This document shows positions 1 through 5,085 of a stretch of DNA of 9,879 nt, one piece after another. The DNA is from Desulfurococcales archaeon (GTDB lineage: Archaea; Thermoproteota; Thermoprotei_A; Sulfolobales; WANQ01), in contig JALUDQ010000183.1 of assembly GCA_027043985.1 (NCBI GenBank), forward strand, positions 1-9,879, given 5' to 3'. The position numbers were made by a program, and so were the translations under genes. Below the pieces are notes generated by a model. That model saw only the letters and a list, made by a program, of their open reading frames with translations. It was not told where the DNA came from and did not search any database. Position 1 is the stretch's first letter, and the number at the start of each line of letters is the position of its first letter.

Positions 1-281
1 GTTGGATGCTTTATGAACCGATAGTTAGCTATATAGAAGTCTAGGTAGTTTCCGGGTTTCCGGTGACGGAACCCGTAGAGTCCTAGTTCTCCCGGAGTCT
101 TACCAGTAACCATGCTCATCCATGCAGGTATAGTTATTGGGGGATGTGAGGTCCTCATAAGATATCTCGTACTCTCATCCACTAAGGGTCCGAGGACTTC
201 TAATTCATCCTTGAACTCCTCGTAGAGTAGTTTTGGTGGAGTAGCGTCTAAGCCTATTACTAGCATTTTACGATTAGCCAA
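1..281 (-). CDS. Type I phosphodiesterase / nucleotide pyrophosphatase-like protein (N-terminal part, cut by window edge)
   Basis: The first 93 residues of a larger protein are visible; the rest lies left of base 1. Asp12 in VIGLDAT is the expected first metal ligand of the alkaline-phosphatase superfamily. The segment ITIPAWMSMVTG (residues 49-60) matches the nucleophile region of nucleotide pyrophosphatase/phosphodiesterase enzymes, with Thr50 as the likely nucleophile. It is followed by the GELGLYGFRHR stretch typical of archaeal members. Family knowledge: these metal-dependent enzymes hydrolyse phosphodiester or pyrophosphate bonds; the substrate cannot be read here. I chose the TTG at 281 (protein begins MANRKMLVIGLD) because GAGGCG lies six bases upstream. 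An in-frame ATG at 266 is the alternative and lacks such a site. The gene is separated from trpS by 148 bases containing a terminator-like T-run and promoter-like boxes, so it is probably its own unit. A link to APS/PAPS turnover is only suggested by proximity to sat and apsK. Confidence 0.75.
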   Translation of the reverse strand, partial: MANRKMLVIGLDATPPKLLYEEFKDELEVLGPLVDESTRYLMRTSHPPITIPAWMSMVTGKTPGELGLYGFRHRKPGNYLDFYIANYRFIKHP

Positions 282-287
282 TTCCTG

Positions 288-293
288 CGCCTC
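288..293 (-). promoter_or_regulatory. Ribosome binding site GAGGCG of the phosphodiesterase gene
   Basis: GAGGCG lies six bases before the TTG at 281. Five of its six bases pair with the CACCUC end expected for archaeal 16S rRNA. It decides the TTG over the internal ATG at 266. The same hexamer precedes two other genes in this window (4413-4418 and 8372-8377). Confidence 0.5.
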
Positions 294-301
294 TAATACA
301 G

Positions 302-311
302 TATTTTTATA
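302..311 (-). promoter_or_regulatory. TATA-like box before the phosphodiesterase gene
   Basis: On the minus strand this reads TATAAAAATA. Its centre is about 26 bases from the TTG start, which would give a nearly leaderless transcript. A second weaker box, CTATAC, around 323-328 would place the transcript start just upstream of GAGGCG and so include the ribosome binding site. The sequence alone does not decide between them. Confidence 0.45.
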
Positions 312-395
312 CGTGGTGAAAAGTATAGAGTATGAGGGATTATTAAGGTATAGACCCGTATGAACATAGAATAATGGGTTTACATAAACTGTCTT

Positions 396-411
396 GGAAA
401 AACAGTTTTCC
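396..411 (-). terminator. Hairpin with T-run after trpS
   Basis: A 6-base perfect inverted repeat (GGAAAA / TTTTCC, 4-base loop) sits 19 bases past the trpS stop codon. On the minus strand its right arm is part of a run of five T. Crenarchaeal termination depends mainly on such U-tracts, so this is a reasonable trpS terminator. The flanking bases also belong to an intergenic motif repeated at 1586-1605. Confidence 0.4.
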
Positions 412-429
412 TTAACCAGTATCTCTGTC

Positions 430-1539
430 TTAGAACTCGGGTGCTACTTCCTCGGCTATTTCTCTAGCCTTCTCTCTTGCTTTTTCTAATCGTTTCTGGT
501 GTTTTCTTAGGAATTCCTCTAATAGTTTTGCAGCTCTTCTCTTGCATTCACCGCAGAGTAATCTTCCACTCTTGCAATCATTGTATATTTTCTCTAGTTC
601 ACGGTCATCTTCTATTAGATGGTAGGCGTAGAGTTCAAAGACTGTACACTGCTCGGGTATTCCACCGAGCTTTCTCTGTTCCTCTATGGTTGCTCTTCCA
701 CCAGTTAATGCTCTAAAGACCTTTCTCCTCGCCTCCTCTATACTGTCTGTTAGGAATATTGCTGAGTCTGGTCTACTGCTACTCATTTTTCCTCCATCGA
801 GCCCAGTCATGAAGCGGTGATAAGTTGATGCTGGAGGTTTTAGTCCTAGTTCGCGTGAGTAACGGTCTACTATATCTCTTGCGAGTCTTAGGTGGGGGTC
901 TTGGTCTGCTCCAACTGGTATTAAGAGCATTTCGTAGCCTCCTAGGTCTCGATGTGTTAGATAGGTTACGTCTGCTACCTGGGTTAACGCGGCCATGATC
1001 TTGGCTGGTTCTAGTTCACCGTATATTGCTTCTAGTTCGTTGAAGGTTACTTTTCTCGAGAACATTTGTATTAGCCTATAGTATCTTGGATCCTGTTTTG
1101 TCTGGAAGTAGAATACTGTTTTATCTGGGTCTAAGCCTAGGGCTATCATGTTAGCTATATATTCTTCTACTCCTATTCTTATCGTTTCTTCTCTCGGTAT
1201 TTTTCTAACACTATACGCTTCGGCGTCAGCTATTGCAACGTATACGTCTATTCCAAGTCTCTGATAATATACTAGTTGTTCTACAACCATTTTGTGGCCT
1301 AAATGGAATCTACCACTTGGCATGAATCCTGTTAATACTGCTACTCTCGCTCCCTCTTTGTATAGTTTCCAGAATTTATCGAAGTCCCGGTGACCGAATA
1401 TTATTCCACGGGTCATATACTTGTGGGGCTTGTCTATTTGTGGTAATAGTTCCTTGAAGGGCTTTATGCCGAAGTACTGGAATAGTTTCTCATACTCCTT
1501 TATTGTTGTATGACCCCATGGATCTATTCTTAACGCCAC
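430..1539 (-). CDS. trpS: Tryptophanyl-tRNA synthetase
   Basis: Cytoplasmic class I aminoacyl-tRNA synthetase that activates tryptophan with ATP and charges tRNA-Trp. At 369 residues it is of the usual archaeal/eukaryotic-type length. The HIGH-type signature is HLGH at 79-82 within PSGRFHLGH. PVGADQDPH at 208-216 is the family's active-site region, and KMSSS at 251-255 is the second class I signature. The C-terminal part is a charged helical anticodon-binding region. All four cysteines of the protein (298, 322, 329, 332) fall in one C-x23-C-x6-C-x2-C pattern, suggesting a metal or iron-sulfur site. The GTG start at 1539 is supported by GGGTGGTC eight bases upstream. The gene is flanked by gaps of 117 and 148 bases that hold T-runs and TATA-like boxes, so it is probably transcribed alone, although in line with its neighbours. 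Confidence 0.97.
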   Translation of the reverse strand: MALRIDPWGHTTIKEYEKLFQYFGIKPFKELLPQIDKPHKYMTRGIIFGHRDFDKFWKLYKEGARVAVLTGFMPSGRFHLGHKMVVEQLVYYQRLGIDVYVAIADAEAYSVRKIPREETIRIGVEEYIANMIALGLDPDKTVFYFQTKQDPRYYRLIQMFSRKVTFNELEAIYGELEPAKIMAALTQVADVTYLTHRDLGGYEMLLIPVGADQDPHLRLARDIVDRYSRELGLKPPASTYHRFMTGLDGGKMSSSRPDSAIFLTDSIEEARRKVFRALTGGRATIEEQRKLGGIPEQCTVFELYAYHLIEDDRELEKIYNDCKSGRLLCGECKRRAAKLLEEFLRKHQKRLEKAREKAREIAEEVAPEF

Positions 1540-1546
1540 AAAAACA

Positions 1547-1554
1547 GACCACCC
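1547..1554 (-). promoter_or_regulatory. Ribosome binding site GGGTGGTC of trpS
   Basis: GGTGGTC can pair with the GAUCACC part of the archaeal 16S rRNA 3' end, using one G-U pair. It ends seven bases before the GTG start and fixes that start. Confidence 0.55.
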
Positions 1555-1584
1555 TTAGCCTAAAGTGTTCTGACTAGAAGACCG

Positions 1585-1592
1585 TTATACTG
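1585..1592 (-). promoter_or_regulatory. TATA-like box of trpS
   Basis: On the minus strand it reads CAGTATAA. A transcript starting about 26 bases downstream would begin near 1562, leaving a leader of some 22 bases that contains the GGGTGGTC site. The box lies inside the motif shared with 385-402. Confidence 0.4.
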
Positions 1593-1600
1593 TTCTTGGA

Positions 1601-1606
1601 AAAAAG
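1601..1606 (-). terminator. T-run after the DHH gene
   Basis: Six consecutive T on the minus strand, about 50 bases past the DHH stop codon and before the trpS promoter box. There is no strong stem beside it. It is consistent with U-tract termination of the sulfate-activation operon. Confidence 0.35.
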
Positions 1607-1648
1607 ATTTACGGAAACCTATTCTATCGGGGAGACCATAATTGGTTT

Positions 1649-1662
1649 GAATAAGGTTATTC
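1649..1662. repeat. Short palindrome across the DHH stop codon
   Basis: GAATAA and TTATTC form perfect 6-base arms with a 2-base spacer, spanning the stop codon (1657-1659) of the DHH gene. In RNA it could form only a small stem. It may help termination or RNA stability, or be chance in AT-rich DNA. Confidence 0.3.
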
Positions 1663-2730
1663 GAGGAGTCTGTAGCCAGTTCCTCTTATAGCTGCTATCA
1701 TGTCCTCTAATGCTTGTTCTAGTCTACTACACTCTACTGTGATGGCTGCTACCTCGTTTTTCCCTCCAATATTATATCCTCTAAGGCTTAGGCTCGTTAT
1801 TACTTGTATGAGATCGTATTTCCAGCTACGTGCATATACGTGGCATGGTCCTCCTTTAAGATGTTTGAATGCTACTACGACTATTTTATCCTGGTGTTTT
1901 AGTGCTAGTTGCCTCGTTATTGCTGAGGCTATATAGTATGCTGATTCTACTTTAAAGACAAGTATTTTATCATCAATAACTCTAATCGGCTCTATATTAG
2001 AGTATTTGTCTAGTTCTTCCTCTACAAGCCTTCTAGTTCTCCGCCATTCTTCGTCTGCTAGAGCCTTCTCTAGGTTATTATTATAGTATAATAGTTTGTC
2101 TATTGAGTGTTTTATGCCTTCAATGTTCCCGGACCTATACATAGAGTCTACTAATTCTGCAAGCTCTACGATTTCACGCCAGTTCCACTTTGTTTTATCT
2201 AAGTATTCTTCTATTTGACTCCAAACCGGAGTCTCCTTGGCTTTAACTCCTCTATCTCCAGCTATTCCCAAGAGTATCTTTAAGTCTAGGGAGAGTCTTA
2301 GTAGTTCTCTTAGAACCCATGTTGTTGAAGGATACATTACTTGTGGTGCTCCCATTGCTACTGGGTTATAGTATAATGGTTTAGCAGGTAAGACGTTAAC
2401 ATGATGGTCTACGAGTAATACGGGTACGCCAGTAGACTGTTCTAGTATTTCGAGGTCTCCGGGTTTTAACGCGTAGTCTAAGACTACTATGAGGTCTGGT
2501 TTGAAGGTCTTTACTCTATCTAAGTCTATGGCTGTAATATCATAGTATCCGATCCTAGGTACGATGAAGTCTAGTACAATGTTTCGTTTAGCTAATAGTC
2601 CCTTGAGGATACTTGCACTAGCTATACCATCGCTATCCCAGTGGAATATGATTGTGATCTTATTAGATTCTATGAGGTAGTCGTAGATTGTTCCAACAAC
2701 TCTTATCTCATGGGGAGCGGCGAGAACCAA
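1657..2730 (-). CDS. DHH-family phosphoesterase with divergent DHHA1-like C-terminus; candidate PAP phosphatase
   Basis: A 357-residue soluble protein. The DHH domain is complete by eye: motif I HWDSDG (30-35, Asp32 and Asp34), motif II Asp85 in VVLDYA, motif III DHH (108-110) and motif IV Asp159 in GIAGD. These residues bind the two metal ions in RecJ/NrnA-type phosphoesterases, so the enzyme should be active. The C-terminal third has the DHHA1 layout (HVYARS at 297-302, then GYNIGGKNEVAA). The usual GGGH substrate motif is changed: Lys324 and Asn325 stand where a glycine and histidine are normal. The TTG start at 2730 is the earliest possible because an in-frame TAA immediately precedes it; GTGGTC lies four bases upstream. 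It follows sat by 20 bases as the last gene of the operon. The family includes RecJ nucleases, Cdc45-like proteins and nanoRNA/PAP phosphatases. The context favours removal of PAP, but this is an inference. Confidence 0.85.
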   Translation of the reverse strand: MVLAAPHEIRVVGTIYDYLIESNKITIIFHWDSDGIASASILKGLLAKRNIVLDFIVPRIGYYDITAIDLDRVKTFKPDLIVVLDYALKPGDLEILEQSTGVPVLLVDHHVNVLPAKPLYYNPVAMGAPQVMYPSTTWVLRELLRLSLDLKILLGIAGDRGVKAKETPVWSQIEEYLDKTKWNWREIVELAELVDSMYRSGNIEGIKHSIDKLLYYNNNLEKALADEEWRRTRRLVEEELDKYSNIEPIRVIDDKILVFKVESAYYIASAITRQLALKHQDKIVVVAFKHLKGGPCHVYARSWKYDLIQVITSLSLRGYNIGGKNEVAAITVECSRLEQALEDMIAAIRGTGYRLLE

Positions 2731-2733
2731 TTA

Positions 2734-2739
2734 GACCAC
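2734..2739 (-). promoter_or_regulatory. Ribosome binding site GTGGTC deciding the TTG start of the DHH gene
   Basis: GTGGTC lies just after the sat stop codon and three bases before the TTG at 2730; an in-frame stop between them excludes any earlier start. It can pair with GAUCAC of 16S rRNA, including one G-U pair. Confidence 0.5.
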
Positions 2740-2750
2740 ATGGAGAAAGG

Positions 2751-3899
2751 TTACTCGACGAAGGGGTTATCGAATCTTAGTATAGCTTCCGCCACCTCGG
2801 GCCTCATCATGTATTCTGGTGGTTTTTCTCCCTTCTTCAACATTTCGCGGATCTTAGTACCGCTTATCTTTAACCGGTGTTCTTCTCCGTGGGGACATAT
2901 TTTGGCATTAACCATTCCTCCACACTTCTTGCAGTAGAAGGCCTCTCTAATGAATAATGGTGTTATACCGAGGTCTGGGAACTCGTCGAATATATCCCAG
3001 GCTTCATAGGGCCCATAGAAGTTTCCTACACCTGCATGGTCTCTTCCCACAATGAAGTGTGTACACCCGAAGTTCTTTCTCAATATTGCGTGATGTATTG
3101 CTTCTCTAGGTCCAGCATACCTCATAGCTGTTCTTAGGACTGCTAATACGACTACATCTTTCGGATAATAGTGTTTGATTAATGCCTCATAGGCTGCTAG
3201 TATTACTTCGTCCTTAAAGTCTCCCTTCTTCTTCCACCCGACTAGAGGGTTTATGAAGAGCCCATCGGTAAAGGTTAGAGCGGCTTTTTGAACGTATTCG
3301 TGGCCGCGGTGGGGTGCGTTACGGGTTTGGAATCCTACAATCGTTTTCCATCCCTTTTCGCGGAAGAGAACACGTGTCTCCTCTGGCCATAGTAGGTATT
3401 TCTCGAATCGGCTCTCGATATGGTCTATTAGGTCTATTGGTCCACCAATTAATAGTTCCTTTTTCTCCAAGGTCTTGGCTACTCCTGGGTGCCTAGTATC
3501 AGTTGTCTTGTAGACCATTTTCGCGTATTCTTTCTTATCCCATCCATAGATCTCCTCGACTCTCATTACAGCTATGGGTTTACCATTATATGTTAGGGCT
3601 ACGTCGTCTCCCTCCTTAACACCAACTATCTCATCTGGATCCACGTCTAATACTATGGGGATAGTCCATGGTACGTCATTGCTAAGCCTCATATCGTATA
3701 ATACGTGTAAGTAGTCTTCCTGGACGAGGAAGCCTTCTAGCGGGCTAAAGACTCCGTTAGCAATATTTTCTACATCAACTGCTATGTCGTATGGTAGCTC
3801 TATTTTTGGTAGCTCCTTTGCTTCTTCTCTAAGAGCTTCTAGTCTCTTACCCGTAGCTCTTCTCCTAACGAGTCTCCCGCCATGTGGTTTAGAGACCAT
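2751..3899 (-). CDS. sat: Sulfate adenylyltransferase (ATP sulfurylase)
   Basis: Catalyses sulfate + ATP to adenosine 5'-phosphosulfate (APS) and pyrophosphate in the cytoplasm. The 382-residue protein is the single-domain form without a fused APS kinase. Counted from the ATG at 3899, QTRN is at 191-194 and HRGH at 197-200 (ATP and sulfate binding), with the second conserved loop GRDHAGVGN at 285-293. A CxxC (323, 326) followed by Cys335 and nearby histidines is the zinc site seen in many archaeal and some bacterial enzymes. An in-frame GTG at 3908 would add three residues. However, that GTG is itself part of the GTGGT ribosome binding site, and MVSKPHGG is a natural family N-terminus, so ATG is preferred. 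It follows RHH protein 1 by about a dozen bases and precedes the DHH gene by 20. APS kinase in the same unit indicates a PAPS product. Confidence 0.97.
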   Translation of the reverse strand: MVSKPHGGRLVRRRATGKRLEALREEAKELPKIELPYDIAVDVENIANGVFSPLEGFLVQEDYLHVLYDMRLSNDVPWTIPIVLDVDPDEIVGVKEGDDVALTYNGKPIAVMRVEEIYGWDKKEYAKMVYKTTDTRHPGVAKTLEKKELLIGGPIDLIDHIESRFEKYLLWPEETRVLFREKGWKTIVGFQTRNAPHRGHEYVQKAALTFTDGLFINPLVGWKKKGDFKDEVILAAYEALIKHYYPKDVVVLAVLRTAMRYAGPREAIHHAILRKNFGCTHFIVGRDHAGVGNFYGPYEAWDIFDEFPDLGITPLFIREAFYCKKCGGMVNAKICPHGEEHRLKISGTKIREMLKKGEKPPEYMMRPEVAEAILRFDNPFVE

Positions 3900-3903
3900 G
3901 GCT

Positions 3904-3908
3904 ACCAC
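3904..3908 (-). promoter_or_regulatory. Ribosome binding site GTGGT of sat
   Basis: GTGGT lies four bases before the ATG at 3899. It has the same position and sequence as the sites before the DHH gene and the epimerase gene, and it overlaps the alternative GTG start. Confidence 0.5.
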
Positions 3909-3912
3909 GCTT

Positions 3913-4149
3913 TTAGAGGTATCCTAGTTTCTTTAACTTCTCTATGATTCTCTTCTTGTCTTCTTCGCTGAAGGGTTCAGTATATCTAGCCTCCTCGTGT
4001 GCTGCTATTATCTCTCTTAGAACATAGGTGACGTATTGTGATACGCTTGTGAAACCAGTTCCCTTTATCAACTCCTTTATTCTATTATATAGTGTTACGG
4101 GTATTGAAACGGTAGTGTAACGACTCCTCGTCTTCTCTTTTTCGCTCAC
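3913..4149 (-). CDS. Ribbon-helix-helix (CopG/Arc-like) protein 1
   Basis: A 78-residue basic protein with a ribbon-helix-helix fold by pattern. The strand is YTTVSIP (11-17), helix A 19-30, turn GFTSV (32-36) and helix B 35-50. The alternating residues of the strand would enter the DNA major groove of an operator as a dimer. A charged C-terminal helix (60-78) ends in LKKLGYL, nearly the same as the end of the adjacent RHH protein 2, so the two are paralogues. Start is GTG at 4149, with GAGGAGA six bases upstream. It lies between RHH protein 2 (37-base gap) and sat. Its likely role is transcriptional control of the sulfate-activation operon; no toxin gene lies beside it, so an antitoxin role is less likely. 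The target and effector are unknown. Confidence 0.8.
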   Translation of the reverse strand: MSEKEKTRSRYTTVSIPVTLYNRIKELIKGTGFTSVSQYVTYVLREIIAAHEEARYTEPFSEEDKKRIIEKLKKLGYL

Positions 4150-4155
4150 GGTATG

Positions 4156-4162
4156 TCTCCTC
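4156..4162 (-). promoter_or_regulatory. Ribosome binding site GAGGAGA of RHH protein 1
   Basis: GAGGAGA is six bases before the GTG at 4149. It pairs through GAGG with the CCUC end of 16S rRNA. This is the classical type of site, unlike the GTGGT sites of the genes downstream. Confidence 0.5.
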
Positions 4163-4186
4163 TAGTCTATAAAGTGGATTCTACGC

Positions 4187-4405
4187 CTAGATATAGCCTA
4201 GAGCTCGTAAACGTTCCTTTACCTTTTCTTCCTCCTCCTTAGAGTATACTCTCTGAGCTTCTCCTTGCTCTTCGCTTAATGCTTCATTTAACACAAATTC
4301 TACTAGTTCTTCAACACTATTGAATCCACCGTATTTCTCGATGTATTGTTTTGCTTTCTCGTAAACGTCTTTTGATATCTTAATTGTAACCTTGTCTTCA
4401 GACAC
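4187..4405 (-). CDS. Ribbon-helix-helix-like protein 2
   Basis: A 72-residue protein, very rich in Glu and Lys. It aligns with RHH protein 1 along its length: strand KVTIKIS (5-11), helix 13-25, turn GGFNSV (26-31), helix 31-44, then an acidic linker and a tail ending RLRALGYI. The strand-helix-helix order and the conserved N/T-S-V-x-x-x-V-x-x-V-L pattern support the RHH family. The more acidic sequence could mean it acts as a partner of protein 1 in a heterodimer. Start is GTG at 4405, with GAGGCG seven bases before it and TATA-like boxes further upstream, so an internal promoter is possible in addition to read-through from apsK (gap 61 bases). Function as a regulator is inferred from fold and position. 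Confidence 0.75.
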   Translation of the reverse strand: MSEDKVTIKISKDVYEKAKQYIEKYGGFNSVEELVEFVLNEALSEEQGEAQRVYSKEEEEKVKERLRALGYI

Positions 4406-4412
4406 GGGTTTA

Positions 4413-4418
4413 CGCCTC
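4413..4418 (-). promoter_or_regulatory. Ribosome binding site GAGGCG of RHH protein 2
   Basis: GAGGCG is seven bases before the GTG at 4405. With four bases on its left it forms ATTAGAGGCG, identical to the site before the phosphodiesterase gene. Confidence 0.5.
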
Positions 4419-4430
4419 TAATTCAAATAG

Positions 4431-4449
4431 ATATATGTTTTGTATATTA
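4431..4449 (-). promoter_or_regulatory. Possible internal promoter between apsK and RHH protein 2
   Basis: Two TATA-like runs are present on the minus strand: TAATATACA (4441-4449) and CATATAT (4431-4437). The first is centred about 27 bases before GAGGCG, which would start the RNA right at the ribosome binding site. The second would give a nearly leaderless RNA for the GTG at 4405. Confidence 0.35.
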
Positions 4450-4466
4450 TTTCAATTTTATTATGG

Positions 4467-5018
4467 CTACTCCTTCTCAATAAGCCCTTTATCCTCTAGG
4501 TATTTTATAACGGTCTTCACGTTTTCTTCAATGCTATTGTGTTCGCTATCTACGGTTATCTCCGGGTTTAGTGGTTCCTCGTAGGGGTCGTCTATACCAG
4601 TCATGTGTTTTATTTCTCCTCTTAGAGCCCTCTTGTAGAGCCCCTTAGGATCTCTTCGTATGACTTCTTCTAGACTGCATTTTACGAAGGCTTCTATGAA
4701 GGGTACTTCTTCTTCAACTATTTCTCTTATTTTTGCACGAGTATCCCGGTAGGGGGAGACGAAGCTACAGAGTACTATTACACCATTTCTAGCTAGGAGT
4801 CTTGCTATCCATGCAACGCGGTATAGGTGGCGGTTTCTTTCTTCTCTCGTAAACCCTGCATCTGGGTTTATGGTTTTACGTACCCAGTCTCCATCTAATA
4901 GTTCTACACGGTATCCGCGTTTCCTTAGTTCCTCCATTACTCCTTTTGCTATAGTTGTTTTACCGCTTCCCGGGAGTCCTGTAAACCATACAACGAATCC
5001 CTTATCGAGGCATTTCAC
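4467..5018 (-). CDS. cysC: Adenylylsulfate (APS) kinase
   Basis: Phosphorylates the 3' hydroxyl of APS with ATP, giving PAPS, in the cytoplasm. It is a stand-alone enzyme of 183 residues, normal for the family. The Walker A P-loop is GLPGSGKT (14-21). DGD at 42-44, FTREERNRH (56-64) and SFVSPYRDTR (85-94) are the APS-binding and catalytic stretches. DPKGLYKRALRGEI (123-136) and GIDDPYEEP (141-149) form the mobile lid and APS-binding loop typical of APS kinases. Start is GTG at 5018, preceded by GGTAG; an ATG at 5014 is out of frame. It is the first gene of the unit containing both RHH proteins, sat and the DHH gene, with a terminator of the previous unit about 55 bases upstream. PAPS could feed reductive assimilation or sulfotransferases; no reductase is visible here. 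Confidence 0.96.
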   Translation of the reverse strand: MKCLDKGFVVWFTGLPGSGKTTIAKGVMEELRKRGYRVELLDGDWVRKTINPDAGFTREERNRHLYRVAWIARLLARNGVIVLCSFVSPYRDTRAKIREIVEEEVPFIEAFVKCSLEEVIRRDPKGLYKRALRGEIKHMTGIDDPYEEPLNPEITVDSEHNSIEENVKTVIKYLEDKGLIEKE

Positions 5019-5030
5019 GTCTACCAGCCT

Positions 5031-5050
5031 GATTAATTAAATCTAATTAG
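5031..5050 (-). promoter_or_regulatory. Probable promoter region of the apsK operon
   Basis: The 60-base gap before apsK holds an AT-rich block with GATTTAATTAAT on the minus strand, a TATA-like sequence. Its centre lies roughly 20-27 bases from the GTG at 5018, so the transcript would be leaderless or nearly so. The exact box is uncertain. Confidence 0.35.
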
Positions 5051-5070
5051 TGGTTCTAGTATTAGTAGAT

Positions 5071-5085
5071 AAAAAGGGTTATCCC
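5071..5085 (-). terminator. Terminator of the EamA-membrane protein-epimerase unit
   Basis: On the minus strand GGGATAACCC is followed directly by five T. The 3-base GC stem includes the epimerase stop codon in its loop. A short stem plus U-tract at the end of an operon is a reasonable archaeal termination signal, and it separates this unit from apsK. Confidence 0.45.

Noticed and set aside
477..716. Plus-strand open frame opposite trpS, and similar ones opposite the DHH, sat and epimerase genes (for example 1700-1936, 2641-2937, 3314-3496, 5248-5544)
   Set aside because: They lie fully inside strongly supported genes on the other strand, have low-complexity Ser/Leu/Phe-rich products and no ribosome binding context; they are shadows of codon bias.
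1540..1656. C/D box small RNA or tRNA in the gap (also checked 282-429 and 8226-8385)
   Set aside because: A CTGA is present near 1570, but no matching RTGATGA box or paired C'/D' boxes, and no tRNA cloverleaf could be traced.
1681..2340. Abundance of the tetranucleotide CTAG (seven counted here)
   Set aside because: Higher than chance would give, but spread through coding sequence in line with CTA and TAG-containing codon pairs on the minus strand; likely lineage base composition, not a site array.
1657..2730. DHH protein as an archaeal RecJ/Cdc45 replication factor
   Set aside because: Not excluded, but the intact metal ligands and the operon with sat and apsK fit a small-molecule phosphatase better; kept as the alternative only.
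3913..4405. The two RHH proteins as antitoxins of a toxin-antitoxin pair
   Set aside because: No toxin-like gene (PIN domain, RelE, MazF) is adjacent; both neighbours are metabolic enzymes.
2751..5018. Dissimilatory sulfate reduction locus
   Set aside because: No aprAB, dsrAB, qmo or pyrophosphatase gene is visible, and APS kinase points to PAPS rather than direct APS reduction.
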